The translations under genes were made by a program, and so were the position numbers. This document shows positions 1 through 7,867 of a DNA stretch of 33,361 nt, in pieces; the first letter of the stretch is position 1; every line of letters starts with the position of its first letter. The notes beneath the pieces are model-generated. The model saw only the letters and a program-made list of their open reading frames with translations. It was not told the DNA's origin and searched no databases. The DNA lies in assembly GCA_030949325.1 (NCBI GenBank), contig JAUZSQ010000088.1, forward strand, positions 1-33,361, in the 5' to 3' direction. This DNA comes from Sulfurovum sp. (GTDB lineage: Bacteria > Campylobacterota > Campylobacteria > Campylobacterales > Sulfurovaceae).

Positions 1-430
1 ATAATAATAATAACATATATAATAACAATAATAATAATAATATAACTAATAATAATAATAATAATAAAATCAATAATAATAATAATAATAATAAAATAAG
101 ATATAATAATATATAATCAATAATACAATAATAATAATAATAATAAGAGAATACAAAGCATAATAAAACAAATAAGAATAATAATATACAATAACAAAAT
201 ACATACATACAATAATAATAATCATATAATAATATAATAATAATAACAATAATAATAATAAAAAATGGAATAAAATGCAATAATGTAATGTATAATGTGT
301 AAAAAATGGTATAACAAAACAAAAAACAATGAAATAATAATAGAATGCAATAATAATGCAACAAAAAAAAGGAATAAAAAAGGAATGCACAACAACACCT
401 AACAATAAGCAGACAACAATAATAAGCAAA
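1..430. repeat. Degenerate ATA/AAT low-complexity tract at the left edge
   Basis: The first ~430 bases are almost entirely imperfect ATA/AAT trinucleotide runs broken by short words such as acatac and aaaatgcaat. G and C are nearly absent. No repeat unit is kept in register, and there is no credible gene. The 123-residue minus-strand frame across it is only Ile, Leu, Tyr, Phe and Val. Normal composition returns at about 430-440, inside what looks like the macroglobulin gene. A contig-end consensus artefact is more likely than a real satellite, though a true repeat cannot be excluded from sequence alone. Confidence 0.8.
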
Positions 431-544
431 AGCTGCCCCAATGGTGATTGTCATCAATTGTGACAAAGTGTAATGTCAGTGAAGATTTGCTACTACTTTG
501 CTCATATCCACTACCAAAACGGTAGCGGTTTTGTCTTGTTATTG

Positions 545-1675
545 TCATAGATTTCGAGCTCTATAGCTTCCCCAATCTAGCGTATCTAGGCTAAGAGAGA
601 GTCCTTTGTCACTAAGTGTATTGGAGCTTACCCTTTGGATAATCCCTCCATCATGATAGGTTTTATAATACTCCCAACTATCCGTTGTAGAACGCCAGTG
701 CCAACGTGTTTCTTCTTCTATAAGTGCATAGGAGAGTGTCTCTTTCGATAAGGTATGCTTGTCTAAATAGATGACTTCAAACTGTGGTTTACTCTGCATA
801 TCTACAGCATCATTGGCAAAAAGAGGTTTGAGTCCAATATAATGCTCACGGTTATTGTATGGAGCTTCTAGCGTATAATGAATAGGACGACCTCCCAATT
901 CACTCACAGCAATATCAATATGTACCGATAAAGGAAAAGACGTATTAAAGACCTTGTCTATACTCAAAGGTAGCGATAATTGACCTTCACTATTGGTTTC
1001 ATAAATAAGGGTATCTAGGTATTCATTGCCAAAGTATTTCTTGATATTACCAAAATAGTAGCCTTCATGAACCTTTTCGAGATACTTAGACTTATGAAGT
1101 ATAGCAGAGACCTCAACCCTTGCCTTGGGGAAGACTTCACCATTGAGATACTTGCTTTGTAAGTTTAGTTCCACTTTTTCTTTGGGATTGATATGGCTAA
1201 AATGCTTTTGCACTTCGACTTTTATTTTGGGTGGGATAAAATCTTCTACGAGAAAGGTCATACTCCCAATAGCTTCTTTGTCTCCTGCATACATAGCCAC
1301 TCTCCATTTGCCAGTAGTAGCCGATGCTGAGAGTGTGAGACTATCACTAAGATGCCCTAAACTATCACTGCTCATCTGTTTGCTAGAGACTTCTACCCCT
1401 CGTGCATCAAAGACTTTGACCGATAGGGGCAATCCTGCTTGTGCTTTGCCTTGATGGTCTCGCAATAAGGCATGAAAAGTGACACGCTCAGAAGGTCTAA
1501 ATATATCTCTATTGCTATACACAAAAGCACTATACTCCCCTACACTTTCTCGCCCTTCTACTCCTCTATCACTCAAGTCATGGGCAGGTTTGGATAAATC
1601 TATCACAGAGAAATCATTGTCTTTACCATAGGCATAAATCGCCTTGGCTTGGAGTCCATTTTTACCAGCCAACAC
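545..1675 (-). CDS. Bacterial alpha-2-macroglobulin, middle fragment (frameshifted continuation of 1750-2625)
   Basis: This is the second readable piece of a periplasmic alpha-2-macroglobulin-type protein, a large protease-trapping or surface-protection factor. It carries the hallmark stretch DLSDRGVEGRESVGEYSAF followed by NRDIFRPSERVTFHALLRD (bacterial MG2/MG3 domains), then further beta-sandwich MG segments. It is not an independent gene. Extending its frame upstream through 1747 gives LALIAKNNEVLYTV, which follows on from the end of the upstream fragment. At the other end, RARNL-stop is a frame error: skipping one base in the GAGCTC at 556-561 restores RLEIYDNNKT, and skipping one more in the T run at 529-532 gives YRFGSGYEQSSSK down to about 440. 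The rest of the protein (bacterial family members are commonly above 1500 aa) lies beyond the low-complexity edge. The repeated one-base errors suggest sequencing indels more than decay. Confidence 0.75.
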   Translation of the reverse strand: MLAGKNGLQAKAIYAYGKDNDFSVIDLSKPAHDLSDRGVEGRESVGEYSAFVYSNRDIFRPSERVTFHALLRDHQGKAQAGLPLSVKVFDARGVEVSSKQMSSDSLGHLSDSLTLSASATTGKWRVAMYAGDKEAIGSMTFLVEDFIPPKIKVEVQKHFSHINPKEKVELNLQSKYLNGEVFPKARVEVSAILHKSKYLEKVHEGYYFGNIKKYFGNEYLDTLIYETNSEGQLSLPLSIDKVFNTSFPLSVHIDIAVSELGGRPIHYTLEAPYNNREHYIGLKPLFANDAVDMQSKPQFEVIYLDKHTLSKETLSYALIEEETRWHWRSTTDSWEYYKTYHDGGIIQRVSSNTLSDKGLSLSLDTLDWGSYRARNL

Positions 1676-1749
1676 AGAAGCAGGGAAAAAAGCTTTGGCA
1701 TCTTGGGTACTAACCGTATAGAGTACTTCATTATTTTTGGCAATAAGTG

Positions 1750-2625
1750 CTAATTGACATCATTATAAGGCTTCGCAGAAGAGAGTGTATGCGTAAATAC
1801 TTCCATCCCCTTAGTAGATTGCAAGGTATAAAGACCTATATCTGAGACCATAAACCATTGCATTTTGGTATTATAATCATAGATCTCTTTGCCTTTATCA
1901 TCTAGCATTTGTGCATACAAGATATACACCCCTGCTTCTCTTTTGTGTAAAAACTCTCCTACAGGTACGGCTGTAACTTTACTCTCATTGGCTACACTAG
2001 ATGAGATATTCATACTCTTTTTCCACAAGAGATAGCCACTTTGTTCTTCTATATCTTCAAAAGAATACTCTGACAAGGTACGAAACAAGCCATATCTATT
2101 GACAGAGTGTATGAGGTTACGACTGTTAATACGGTAAAGAGAAAAAGAAAGTTTTTTCACATTGGTAGTCTCAATAGGAATAGAAATATCTCCCTTTGTA
2201 GGCAAGATATATCCCTCTTCCCCAAAGGTCACACTGGGTTTATAGTCTAGCGTTGTGGCTGTAAACGTATAGGTTTTATCCAAGATATTTTTACCCACGT
2301 GCATCCCTTTATGTAACGTCACTTGATACTGCGTATGGGGGTTTAGCCCCTTAAGACAGAGGGTGTTATAGCTCCATGAGGGCATAAATGTAGCTTTGGG
2401 AAGTACTTTTATATTACTTTTGAGCGTAGAAGAGGCTACTTTTTTATAGGAATAATGTTGCATCACAGCACAAATACTCACAGTCGTTTGTGTATGTTCA
2501 TGGGTAATTTTCTTGAGAGAAGTCACTTGGGGCATGACTACTTTGGCTCTAAGCTCCAAAGGTATCATCACTATCATAGCCATGACTATCCAGCTAAACA
2601 TATTATTTTTATTATTTTTGTGCAT
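1750..2625 (-). CDS. Bacterial alpha-2-macroglobulin, N-terminal fragment
   Basis: This is the N-terminal part of the macroglobulin whose next part is at 545-1675. A hydrophobic signal segment (FSWIVMAMIVMIPLELRA, about residues 9-26) predicts export. It lacks an obvious lipobox Cys, unlike many lipoprotein members of the family. The body is beta-rich, with WFMVSDIGLYTLQSTKGMEVFTHTL near the end, which matches the segment before the first MG domain in bacterial members (typically SDIGL followed by a strand, then a P-x-x-x-V turn). The frame stops at PYNDVN-stop. Reading one base out of phase from 1747 resumes the family sequence, so a single indel near 1745-1752 is inferred. It begins 14 bases after the HAD gene and is probably cotranscribed with psd, the sensor and HAD. 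In many bacteria the macroglobulin gene sits next to pbpC, which here would fall outside the window. Confidence 0.75.
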   Translation of the reverse strand: MHKNNKNNMFSWIVMAMIVMIPLELRAKVVMPQVTSLKKITHEHTQTTVSICAVMQHYSYKKVASSTLKSNIKVLPKATFMPSWSYNTLCLKGLNPHTQYQVTLHKGMHVGKNILDKTYTFTATTLDYKPSVTFGEEGYILPTKGDISIPIETTNVKKLSFSLYRINSRNLIHSVNRYGLFRTLSEYSFEDIEEQSGYLLWKKSMNISSSVANESKVTAVPVGEFLHKREAGVYILYAQMLDDKGKEIYDYNTKMQWFMVSDIGLYTLQSTKGMEVFTHTLSSAKPYNDVN

Positions 2626-2639
2626 ATAATGCTCCTTAT

Positions 2640-3263
2640 TTAATATGTAAGTAAATGTGTTTTGAGTTCTTCTACTGTCCGTATCGCATCCTCATGCTCA
2701 CTAAAGCCCCAATCAACCATAATATAGTCTATCTTTGCTTTATCTGATGCCATCTTATCGCGTGACCCATCACCGACAAATAGGCTCTCTTTAGTAGATA
2801 TACCTAAGTCTTCAAGGATTTTGATGAGCATATCAGCATGGGGTTTGGCTTGATTCACATCATCAGCACAGACAATCGCATCAAACAGTGGCTCTATTTC
2901 TAAATAACGCAAAGATTCTAGCGTAGAGATTCTATAGGCATTCGTAGCCACGGCTAAGGTATATCCTTTGGCTTTGAGTGCTAAAAGTAGAGGTTTTATC
3001 CCTTCATACAAGACCAATTCACGCTTATGGTTCTTACTATAATACTCTGAGAACCATTTTTCATGGCTTTTATCAAAGACTTTGGCATGATAAAAAACCT
3101 GTGCAGGATTGATACTATGGTCATTGACACGACTTAAGATGTACGCTTTATCCATAGGCTCAAAACCCAAATTTTGGCGTACATAATTGATAGCATTGGC
3201 AATAGTCAAAGAGCTGTTGACCAAGGTACCATCCATGTCAAAAATAAAGAGTTTTTTCTGCAT
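2640..3263 (-). CDS. HAD-superfamily phosphatase, Gph/phosphoglycolate phosphatase-like
   Basis: A 207-residue HAD hydrolase of class IA. Motif I is FDMDGTLVNS, with nucleophile Asp9 and acid/base Asp11. A helical cap follows (about 15-85). Motif II is the VATNAY threonine near 106, motif III is the Lys in QAKPHAD, and motif IV is FVGDGSRD with the metal-binding aspartates. Length and order match Gph-type phosphatases and related phosphosugar or nucleotide phosphatases. The substrate cannot be read from the sequence. It lies 5 bases after the PDC sensor gene and 14 before the macroglobulin gene, within the psd-led minus-strand run, so it is probably translated from the same message. Confidence 0.85.
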   Translation of the reverse strand: MQKKLFIFDMDGTLVNSSLTIANAINYVRQNLGFEPMDKAYILSRVNDHSINPAQVFYHAKVFDKSHEKWFSEYYSKNHKRELVLYEGIKPLLLALKAKGYTLAVATNAYRISTLESLRYLEIEPLFDAIVCADDVNQAKPHADMLIKILEDLGISTKESLFVGDGSRDKMASDKAKIDYIMVDWGFSEHEDAIRTVEELKTHLLTY

Positions 3264-3268
3264 CTTAT

Positions 3269-4192
3269 TTATCTTTTCTTTTTGGAAGTTTTAGACTCTT
3301 GTCGTGAAAATTTCATATAAAGAGAAAGACTAATTAGCAAGAACGAAACCCCTACAATCAGCCATACAGCATATTGTAGATTCTCAGGAGCCGTCAGGGC
3401 AAACTTAAAAACCAACATCAAAGCTTCGATAGAAAGAGCAATAATAATAGAACCCAAGAAACGTACCATCGTTTGATGTCCTGCTTGATCCTCCTGCTTC
3501 TTCTCTTTACCTAGTACTTCTTCTTCAAAAATCGCCTTGACTAAGTCAAAAATCGCCAAAGAGAGCGTCAAAAGAATCGTCGCCTTAAATATTTCATTGA
3601 TATCAATACTTGAAAGGTCTAATCCAAAGTGTAGAAAAGAGCTAATCCCTTTGATAAACAACAACAAAGACACAGCAGCTAAAGCAACAGAAAAAGAAGT
3701 ATAAGCCAGTTTACTAATAAATCCTGAGAAAGAATCTACAGAAGAAGGATGTACCATTTTGAGAATATTTTCTAAAGTAATATCGACACAAATGATACAC
3801 AGAATATGGTCTTCTTCATCATAAATAGGAAAAGAAGCCGTGACAACCATTTTATTGCTTATCAATGAAGGATAAGGGTCTGTCAAAATACAACGGTGTT
3901 CATCTATAGTACGATAATAATAGGCTCTATCTGCTCTATTCTCTCCTTCTCCTACACCTTTGAGTGTCTTAAACTTAGAAATATTCGGAGTGATTTGTAC
4001 CCCTCTATTGTCTAGTGCATAGATGACTTCTGCTTTGGGTATAGACTGATAGAGACTGTCCAGTTTACTCAACACCGTACTAATATCTGTACCTACAATA
4101 TTATTGGAGATATTTCGGTTCATAATATAACAAAGGTATGCCCGTGCTTTGGTTCGTATCTGTGCGTATTCTTGTATTTCTTTAATTTGCAT
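3269..4192 (-). CDS. PDC/Cache-type sensor with C-terminal membrane helices, no output domain
   Basis: A 307-residue protein with an N-terminal soluble region (about 1-150) that looks like a PDC/Cache sensor: a helix, then AEVIYALDNRGVQITPNI, RAYYYRTIDEHRCILTDPY and the closing strands MVVTASFPIYDEEDHILCIICVDI. About four hydrophobic helices follow (roughly 160-185, 202-222, 244-268, 275-297), ending in a Lys/Arg-rich tail. There is no kinase, GGDEF or MCP output domain and no N-terminal signal anchor, so the usual Cache order (between two TM helices) is not followed. The start overlaps the end of psd by 11 bases, which indicates translational coupling. A role in sensing or in regulating a membrane partner is inference only. 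Confidence 0.65.
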   Translation of the reverse strand: MQIKEIQEYAQIRTKARAYLCYIMNRNISNNIVGTDISTVLSKLDSLYQSIPKAEVIYALDNRGVQITPNISKFKTLKGVGEGENRADRAYYYRTIDEHRCILTDPYPSLISNKMVVTASFPIYDEEDHILCIICVDITLENILKMVHPSSVDSFSGFISKLAYTSFSVALAAVSLLLFIKGISSFLHFGLDLSSIDINEIFKATILLTLSLAIFDLVKAIFEEEVLGKEKKQEDQAGHQTMVRFLGSIIIALSIEALMLVFKFALTAPENLQYAVWLIVGVSFLLISLSLYMKFSRQESKTSKKKR

Positions 4193-5030
4193 GGTTATTT
4201 TCCTTATTATATATCTTACCTAAAACATCTCCAAAAGATACTTTTTGATTAATCGCTACCTCAGGGAAGATACTTCCCTTTTGAGAAAAGGTCAAGATAG
4301 TAGAACCCATCTCAAACCATCCAAACATTTCTCCTCTATCAAGCCATAAGTCTTCATAGACATAGTGCTGTGGTTCTGTAATATCCGAATTGGTTTGGAT
4401 AGCTTCTTCAAAGGTGACTCTCATTTTACCTACATTTAAAGCACCTACAAGTACCAATATATGCGTTCGTCCCTCTTTGTCTTTACCATCAATAACCACA
4501 CGTTCATTTTCTATAAATAAATCTTTTTTGTTGCGTAAGAGAGGGAAATTCACAGGATAGAGTTTACCTGGGATATGCGTCAAAGAACAGACTTGTAAAT
4601 CCATAGGCATATGATAACGATGATAATCTTTGGGTGAGAGATAAAAGTTGATAAACTCCCCTCCCTCTACTTGCCCCACTGCTTCTTGATGATGGCTTCC
4701 AAAGAGTGCATCTATATGATAGGACATACCTTTGATTTGGTAGGCTTTTCCTGCGGTGATAGTTCCTGCATCGGTGATGAGTGCATCTACCCCTGAGAGT
4801 AAGTCGCTCTTATCTTGTGAAATACTTCTTGGCTTCTCAAATGCCCTTGTAAAAAGTTTATTCAGAGTAAGATAGCTACTTGGCTCACGAAATTCTGACA
4901 TATCAAGCCCCATAAGCTTGACATACCCTTTGTTGATAATCTTCTGTATAAATGGTGTAAATGCCCTAGAAGCAAACTTTCCAAAGCCTAAAGAGAAGAG
5001 CGAGGTATAATGTTTTTTCATGATATTCAT
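4182..5030 (-). CDS. psd: Phosphatidylserine decarboxylase proenzyme
   Basis: Converts phosphatidylserine to phosphatidylethanolamine at the inner membrane. The 282-residue proenzyme carries the self-cleavage motif MGST at 241-244, where Ser243 would become the pyruvoyl group of the alpha chain. It also has the family's upstream blocks DALITDAGTI (83-92), INFYLSPKDYHRYHMP (127-142, with catalytic-site histidines 137 and 140) and PVNFPLL. Length is typical. Start choice is not settled: the first ATG has AGGA only two bases upstream, whereas the ATG three codons later (MKKHY) has the same AGGA at a slightly long spacing. It leads a run with the PDC sensor, HAD phosphatase and macroglobulin genes, a set concerned with the cell envelope. 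Confidence 0.93.
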   Translation of the reverse strand: MNIMKKHYTSLFSLGFGKFASRAFTPFIQKIINKGYVKLMGLDMSEFREPSSYLTLNKLFTRAFEKPRSISQDKSDLLSGVDALITDAGTITAGKAYQIKGMSYHIDALFGSHHQEAVGQVEGGEFINFYLSPKDYHRYHMPMDLQVCSLTHIPGKLYPVNFPLLRNKKDLFIENERVVIDGKDKEGRTHILVLVGALNVGKMRVTFEEAIQTNSDITEPQHYVYEDLWLDRGEMFGWFEMGSTILTFSQKGSIFPEVAINQKVSFGDVLGKIYNKENNHAN

Positions 5031-5054
5031 AATCCTAAATCAAATTTTAGATAT

Positions 5055-5060
5055 ATTATA
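5055..5060 (-). promoter_or_regulatory. Predicted sigma-70 -10 box for the psd run
   Basis: On the minus strand this reads TATAAT, about 25 bases before the psd start, which leaves room for a short leader with AGGA. The -35 region is AT-rich and not convincing. The gap to the divergent exonuclease gene is only ~75 bases, so both promoters must share it. Confidence 0.4.
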
Positions 5061-5089
5061 TCCAAAGTTTGATATTATCATACAATAAT

Positions 5090-5098
5090 TTAGGAGGC
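5090..5098 (+). promoter_or_regulatory. Strong Shine-Dalgarno for the exonuclease gene
   Basis: TTAGGAGGC contains a full AGGAGG, about 8 bases before the ATG at 5106. It is one of the strongest ribosome-binding sites in the window and fixes the start of the exonuclease gene. Confidence 0.6.
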
Positions 5099-5105
5099 GT
5101 TAACA

Positions 5106-5843
5106 ATGGCAAAATATATACTATTTGACACAGAAACCACAGGTATGGATACGAACGACCGTATCATACAAATAGGTGCAATGATTGTACACAGCAAGGA
5201 ACAAATAGATGTCTATGATGCCTTGTGTTCTAGTTCTGTACCTCTCTCATTAGAGGCTATGGAAATACATAATATCACCCCTGATGCCATAGAAAATCAA
5301 CCTCCTTACGCAGAGCTTGAAATTGCACAAAAACTCTTAGAATACAACCACGAAGCCAATTACCTCATCGCACATAATATCTCTTTTGATTTGGGTATGC
5401 TACAAAAAGAAGGCTTTGAAAATCACTATACACTCATAGATACCCTGCGTTGTGCCAAGCACCTTTTACCAGATATGCCTTATCATCGCTTACAATACCT
5501 ACGTTATGCACTCAAACTCTATGAAAACGAAGGAGCAGAAGCTAATACACTCAATGTTCGTATCAAAGCCCATGATGCCATCGGCGATGTCCTCATCATG
5601 AAACTACTGCTTTCTAAACTGGTCAAATACACCCAAGAAAAGTTCCCCCAAACCAACCCCATGAAACAACTAGCCCTACTCACCCAAACCCCCGTCCTCA
5701 TGAAAACCTTTCGCTTTGGCAAATACAAAGACAGAGACATAGCAGAAATTGTCAACGCAGACAAAGGCTACATCAACTGGATGCAAAAGAACATGGACTT
5801 AGACGAAGACATGATATTTACTTTGGAGTTTTATTTAAAGTAA
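5106..5843 (+). CDS. DnaQ-fold 3'-5' exonuclease with C-terminal DUF3820-like tail
   Basis: A DEDDh exonuclease of the DnaQ/RNase T superfamily. ExoI is FDTETTG (Asp8, Glu10), ExoII is HNISFDLGML (Asp95) and ExoIII is HDAIGDV (His156, Asp161), so all five metal and catalytic residues are present. After about residue 195 there is a short C-terminal module, TFRFGKYKDRDIAEIVNADKGYINWM, resembling the DUF3820 family (F-G-K-Y-K/R-G then Y-x-x-W). It is probably not the replicative proofreading subunit, which would be embedded in or partnered with PolC/DnaE. A role in DNA repair or RNA trimming is more likely. A strong AGGAGG fixes the start. It is transcribed away from psd. Confidence 0.85.
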   Translation: MAKYILFDTETTGMDTNDRIIQIGAMIVHSKEQIDVYDALCSSSVPLSLEAMEIHNITPDAIENQPPYAELEIAQKLLEYNHEANYLIAHNISFDLGMLQKEGFENHYTLIDTLRCAKHLLPDMPYHRLQYLRYALKLYENEGAEANTLNVRIKAHDAIGDVLIMKLLLSKLVKYTQEKFPQTNPMKQLALLTQTPVLMKTFRFGKYKDRDIAEIVNADKGYINWMQKNMDLDEDMIFTLEFYLK

Positions 5844-5895
5844 TTCAGCCATAAAAATATAATGGAATAAATTAAAAAATATAAATGAGGAATCT

Positions 5896-7191
5896 ATGGC
5901 TAAAATAGAAGGATTTAGTGTTAAAAACTTCGGCACATTAAAAGATATTTCTTTGGGTAAATTATGGAATAATCAAAAACAAGCCCTCACCCCATTAACT
6001 GTTGTTATTGGAAAGAATGGTGTGGGGAAAAGCACTATCTTTGATATGTTTGGCTTTCTATCTGATTGCTTGAAGTATGGTGTAGAAGAATCTTGTGATA
6101 TAAAAGGGCGTGGAGGTTTTGAAAAAATACGCTCACAAGGAATCAAGGGTGCTATTGAATTTCAAATTTATTACAAGGAAGATGGAAAAGCACGACCGAT
6201 AACCTATGAACTTTCTATTGATTTGGATAAAAATTTACGACCTTATGTAAAATATGAAAGATTAAGACAAAGAAGAAAAGGGCAAACACATGGACGACCT
6301 TATTCTTTTTTGCATTTACAAGAAGGCAAAGGGATTGTCTGGAAAGGTGAAACAGCAGGTCAAAGAATTGAAAAGGAAGAGGTGGTTTCAGACCTTTTTG
6401 AAGAATATTTTTCACAAAAAAGTGTGAATAGTGAAGAAAGTAAAGAAACCGAAAAAGTTGAATTAAGTGATAAACGAAAATTGGGTATTGCTACGCTAGG
6501 TTCATTGAAACAAAATCCTCGTATCTCAGCATTTAGGAAATTTATTGAAAATTGGTATTTGAGCTATTTTACGCCTGATGCCGTAAGAAGTTTACCTATG
6601 TCTGGACCACAAAAACATCTCAATATTCATGGAGATAATTTAGGAAATGTGGTGCAATATATGCAAAGAGAACATAAAACACGCTTTAAAAGAATCCTTG
6701 AAAGAATATCAGAAAAAATCCCAGGTATTGAATCTATAGATACCGAGAAGACATCCGATGGAAGACTCTTGCTTCGTTTTAATAACAAAGGGTTTTCTGA
6801 CCCATTTTATTCTCAAAAGATGTCTGATGGCACACTTAAAGTTTTTGCGTATTTACTCTTACTTGAAGACCCTACACCTCCCCCTTTTATCTGTATTGAA
6901 GAACCTGAAAATGGCTTATATCACAAACTTCTTGAAACACTTGCCACTGAATTTAGAGAACATGCCACAGGACGAAAAGGAGGTTCTCAAATATTTCTGA
7001 CCACACATCAACCTTACTTAGTCGATGCACTCTTACCCAATGAAGTATGGATACTTGAAAAAGCCGAAGATGGATTTTCTAAAATTCGTCGTGTGAGTGA
7101 AGATGCTCTTCTTGTAAATTTGGTAGAAGAAGGTTTACCACTAGGGAGCTTATGGTACAGTGATTATTTAGATAAAGAGAGTGAAGCCTAA
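5896..7191 (+). CDS. SMC-like AAA ATPase (AAA_21 type), first gene of a defence-type pair
   Basis: A 431-residue ATPase of the OLD/RloA/AbiL kind. Walker A is GKNGVGKST (39-47), the ABC-like signature is QKMSDGT (307-313), Walker B is FICIEEPENG (331-340), and the switch histidine is in LTTHQPYLVDALL (His371). A charged, probably coiled segment (about 155-195, rich in E and K) lies between the lobes. There is no nuclease domain of its own. GAGGA sits 4-5 bases before the ATG. The stop overlaps the next ATG as TAATG, so translation is coupled to the DUF4276 gene. Composition here is visibly more AT-rich than in the neighbouring housekeeping genes, in keeping with horizontal acquisition. The nearest known arrangement is an ATPase followed by a TOPRIM/RloB-like partner. 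Antiphage function is inference. Confidence 0.8.
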   Translation: MAKIEGFSVKNFGTLKDISLGKLWNNQKQALTPLTVVIGKNGVGKSTIFDMFGFLSDCLKYGVEESCDIKGRGGFEKIRSQGIKGAIEFQIYYKEDGKARPITYELSIDLDKNLRPYVKYERLRQRRKGQTHGRPYSFLHLQEGKGIVWKGETAGQRIEKEEVVSDLFEEYFSQKSVNSEESKETEKVELSDKRKLGIATLGSLKQNPRISAFRKFIENWYLSYFTPDAVRSLPMSGPQKHLNIHGDNLGNVVQYMQREHKTRFKRILERISEKIPGIESIDTEKTSDGRLLLRFNNKGFSDPFYSQKMSDGTLKVFAYLLLLEDPTPPPFICIEEPENGLYHKLLETLATEFREHATGRKGGSQIFLTTHQPYLVDALLPNEVWILEKAEDGFSKIRRVSEDALLVNLVEEGLPLGSLWYSDYLDKESEA

Positions 7192-7801
7192 TGCATTTTG
7201 ATTTCCTTATTGAAGATTTATCAGGAGAAAGAAGCCTTGAAATTTTAATACCTAAAATTCTTGATAGTTCACACCTAAGGGCTTAAAATCCACTCTTGAC
7301 CCAAGAAAAAGAGTATTGCTAGGTCAATTACCACGATTAATACAAGGTTTTGGAAACACCTATCAAGGTTATGGAGCAAATTTTTTGGCTACTTTAATTA
7401 TTGTTGTTGATTTAGATTCCAAAAATAAAGAGATTTTTTTAAAAGAGTTAAATGAAGTCTTAATGGGTTGTAATCCTCAACCTAGCACCTATTTTTGTCT
7501 TGCTATCGAAGAAGGAGAAGCTTGGTTTTTGGGAGATATAGCTGCCATCACTATAGCCTATCCATTGGCTAAACAAAATATTTTGAACCAATATATCCCT
7601 GATTCTATTTGTGGTACGTGGGAAGTTTTGGCAAATGCTATTTATACAGGTGGCTTAGAAAAATTGAAGAAAAAAGGCTCTCATGAAGTGGGAAAAGAAA
7701 AATCTTCTTGGGCTATAAATATTAGCCCCCACATGAATATCAAGAAGAATACCTCTCCCAGTTTTTGTTATTTTAGAGATACGATACAAAGTCATCTTTA
7801 A
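7191..7801 (+). pseudogene. DUF4276 family protein, interrupted by an internal deletion/frameshift
   Basis: The ATG at 7191 starts MHFDFLIEDLSGERSLEIL, the usual beginning of DUF4276 proteins, but the frame stops at 7284 just after ILDSSH. The family sequence resumes in another frame at about 7274 as PKGLKSTLDPRKRVLLGQ and runs to 7801 with the conserved blocks IVVDLDSK, FCLAIEEGEAWFLGD, DSICGTWE and ISPSFCYFRD. Intact members, as I recall them, have roughly 13-15 residues (an H-x-Y/F-x-I-x-x-Y-K-G-x-G-like segment) at the break, so about 40 bases appear to be missing, not just one. The frame starting at the TTG at 7316 is the surviving C-terminal part, not a proper gene start. DUF4276 proteins are thought to be TOPRIM-like and pair with AAA ATPases. 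Loss of the N-terminal core would probably inactivate the pair. Confidence 0.75.
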
Positions 7802-7867
7802 AATATCAAATTCAGAATATACTCTTTTCACTCCACACTCCCTATTCAGTAGCTAAAGCATCTAGAA

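Noticed and set aside
70..441. 123-residue minus-strand frame of Ile/Leu/Tyr/Phe/Val as a membrane peptide gene
   Set aside because: It is the translation of the ATA/AAT tract. It has no ribosome-binding site, no conserved pattern and extreme composition, and it is an artefact of low complexity.
1125..1454. Plus-strand frame inside the macroglobulin gene
   Set aside because: Antisense shadow of a region with clear macroglobulin motifs on the minus strand.
7191..7286. Short separate gene of about 31 residues starting MHFDF
   Set aside because: It is the N-terminus of the DUF4276 protein, cut off by the deletion/frameshift, and not an independent small protein.
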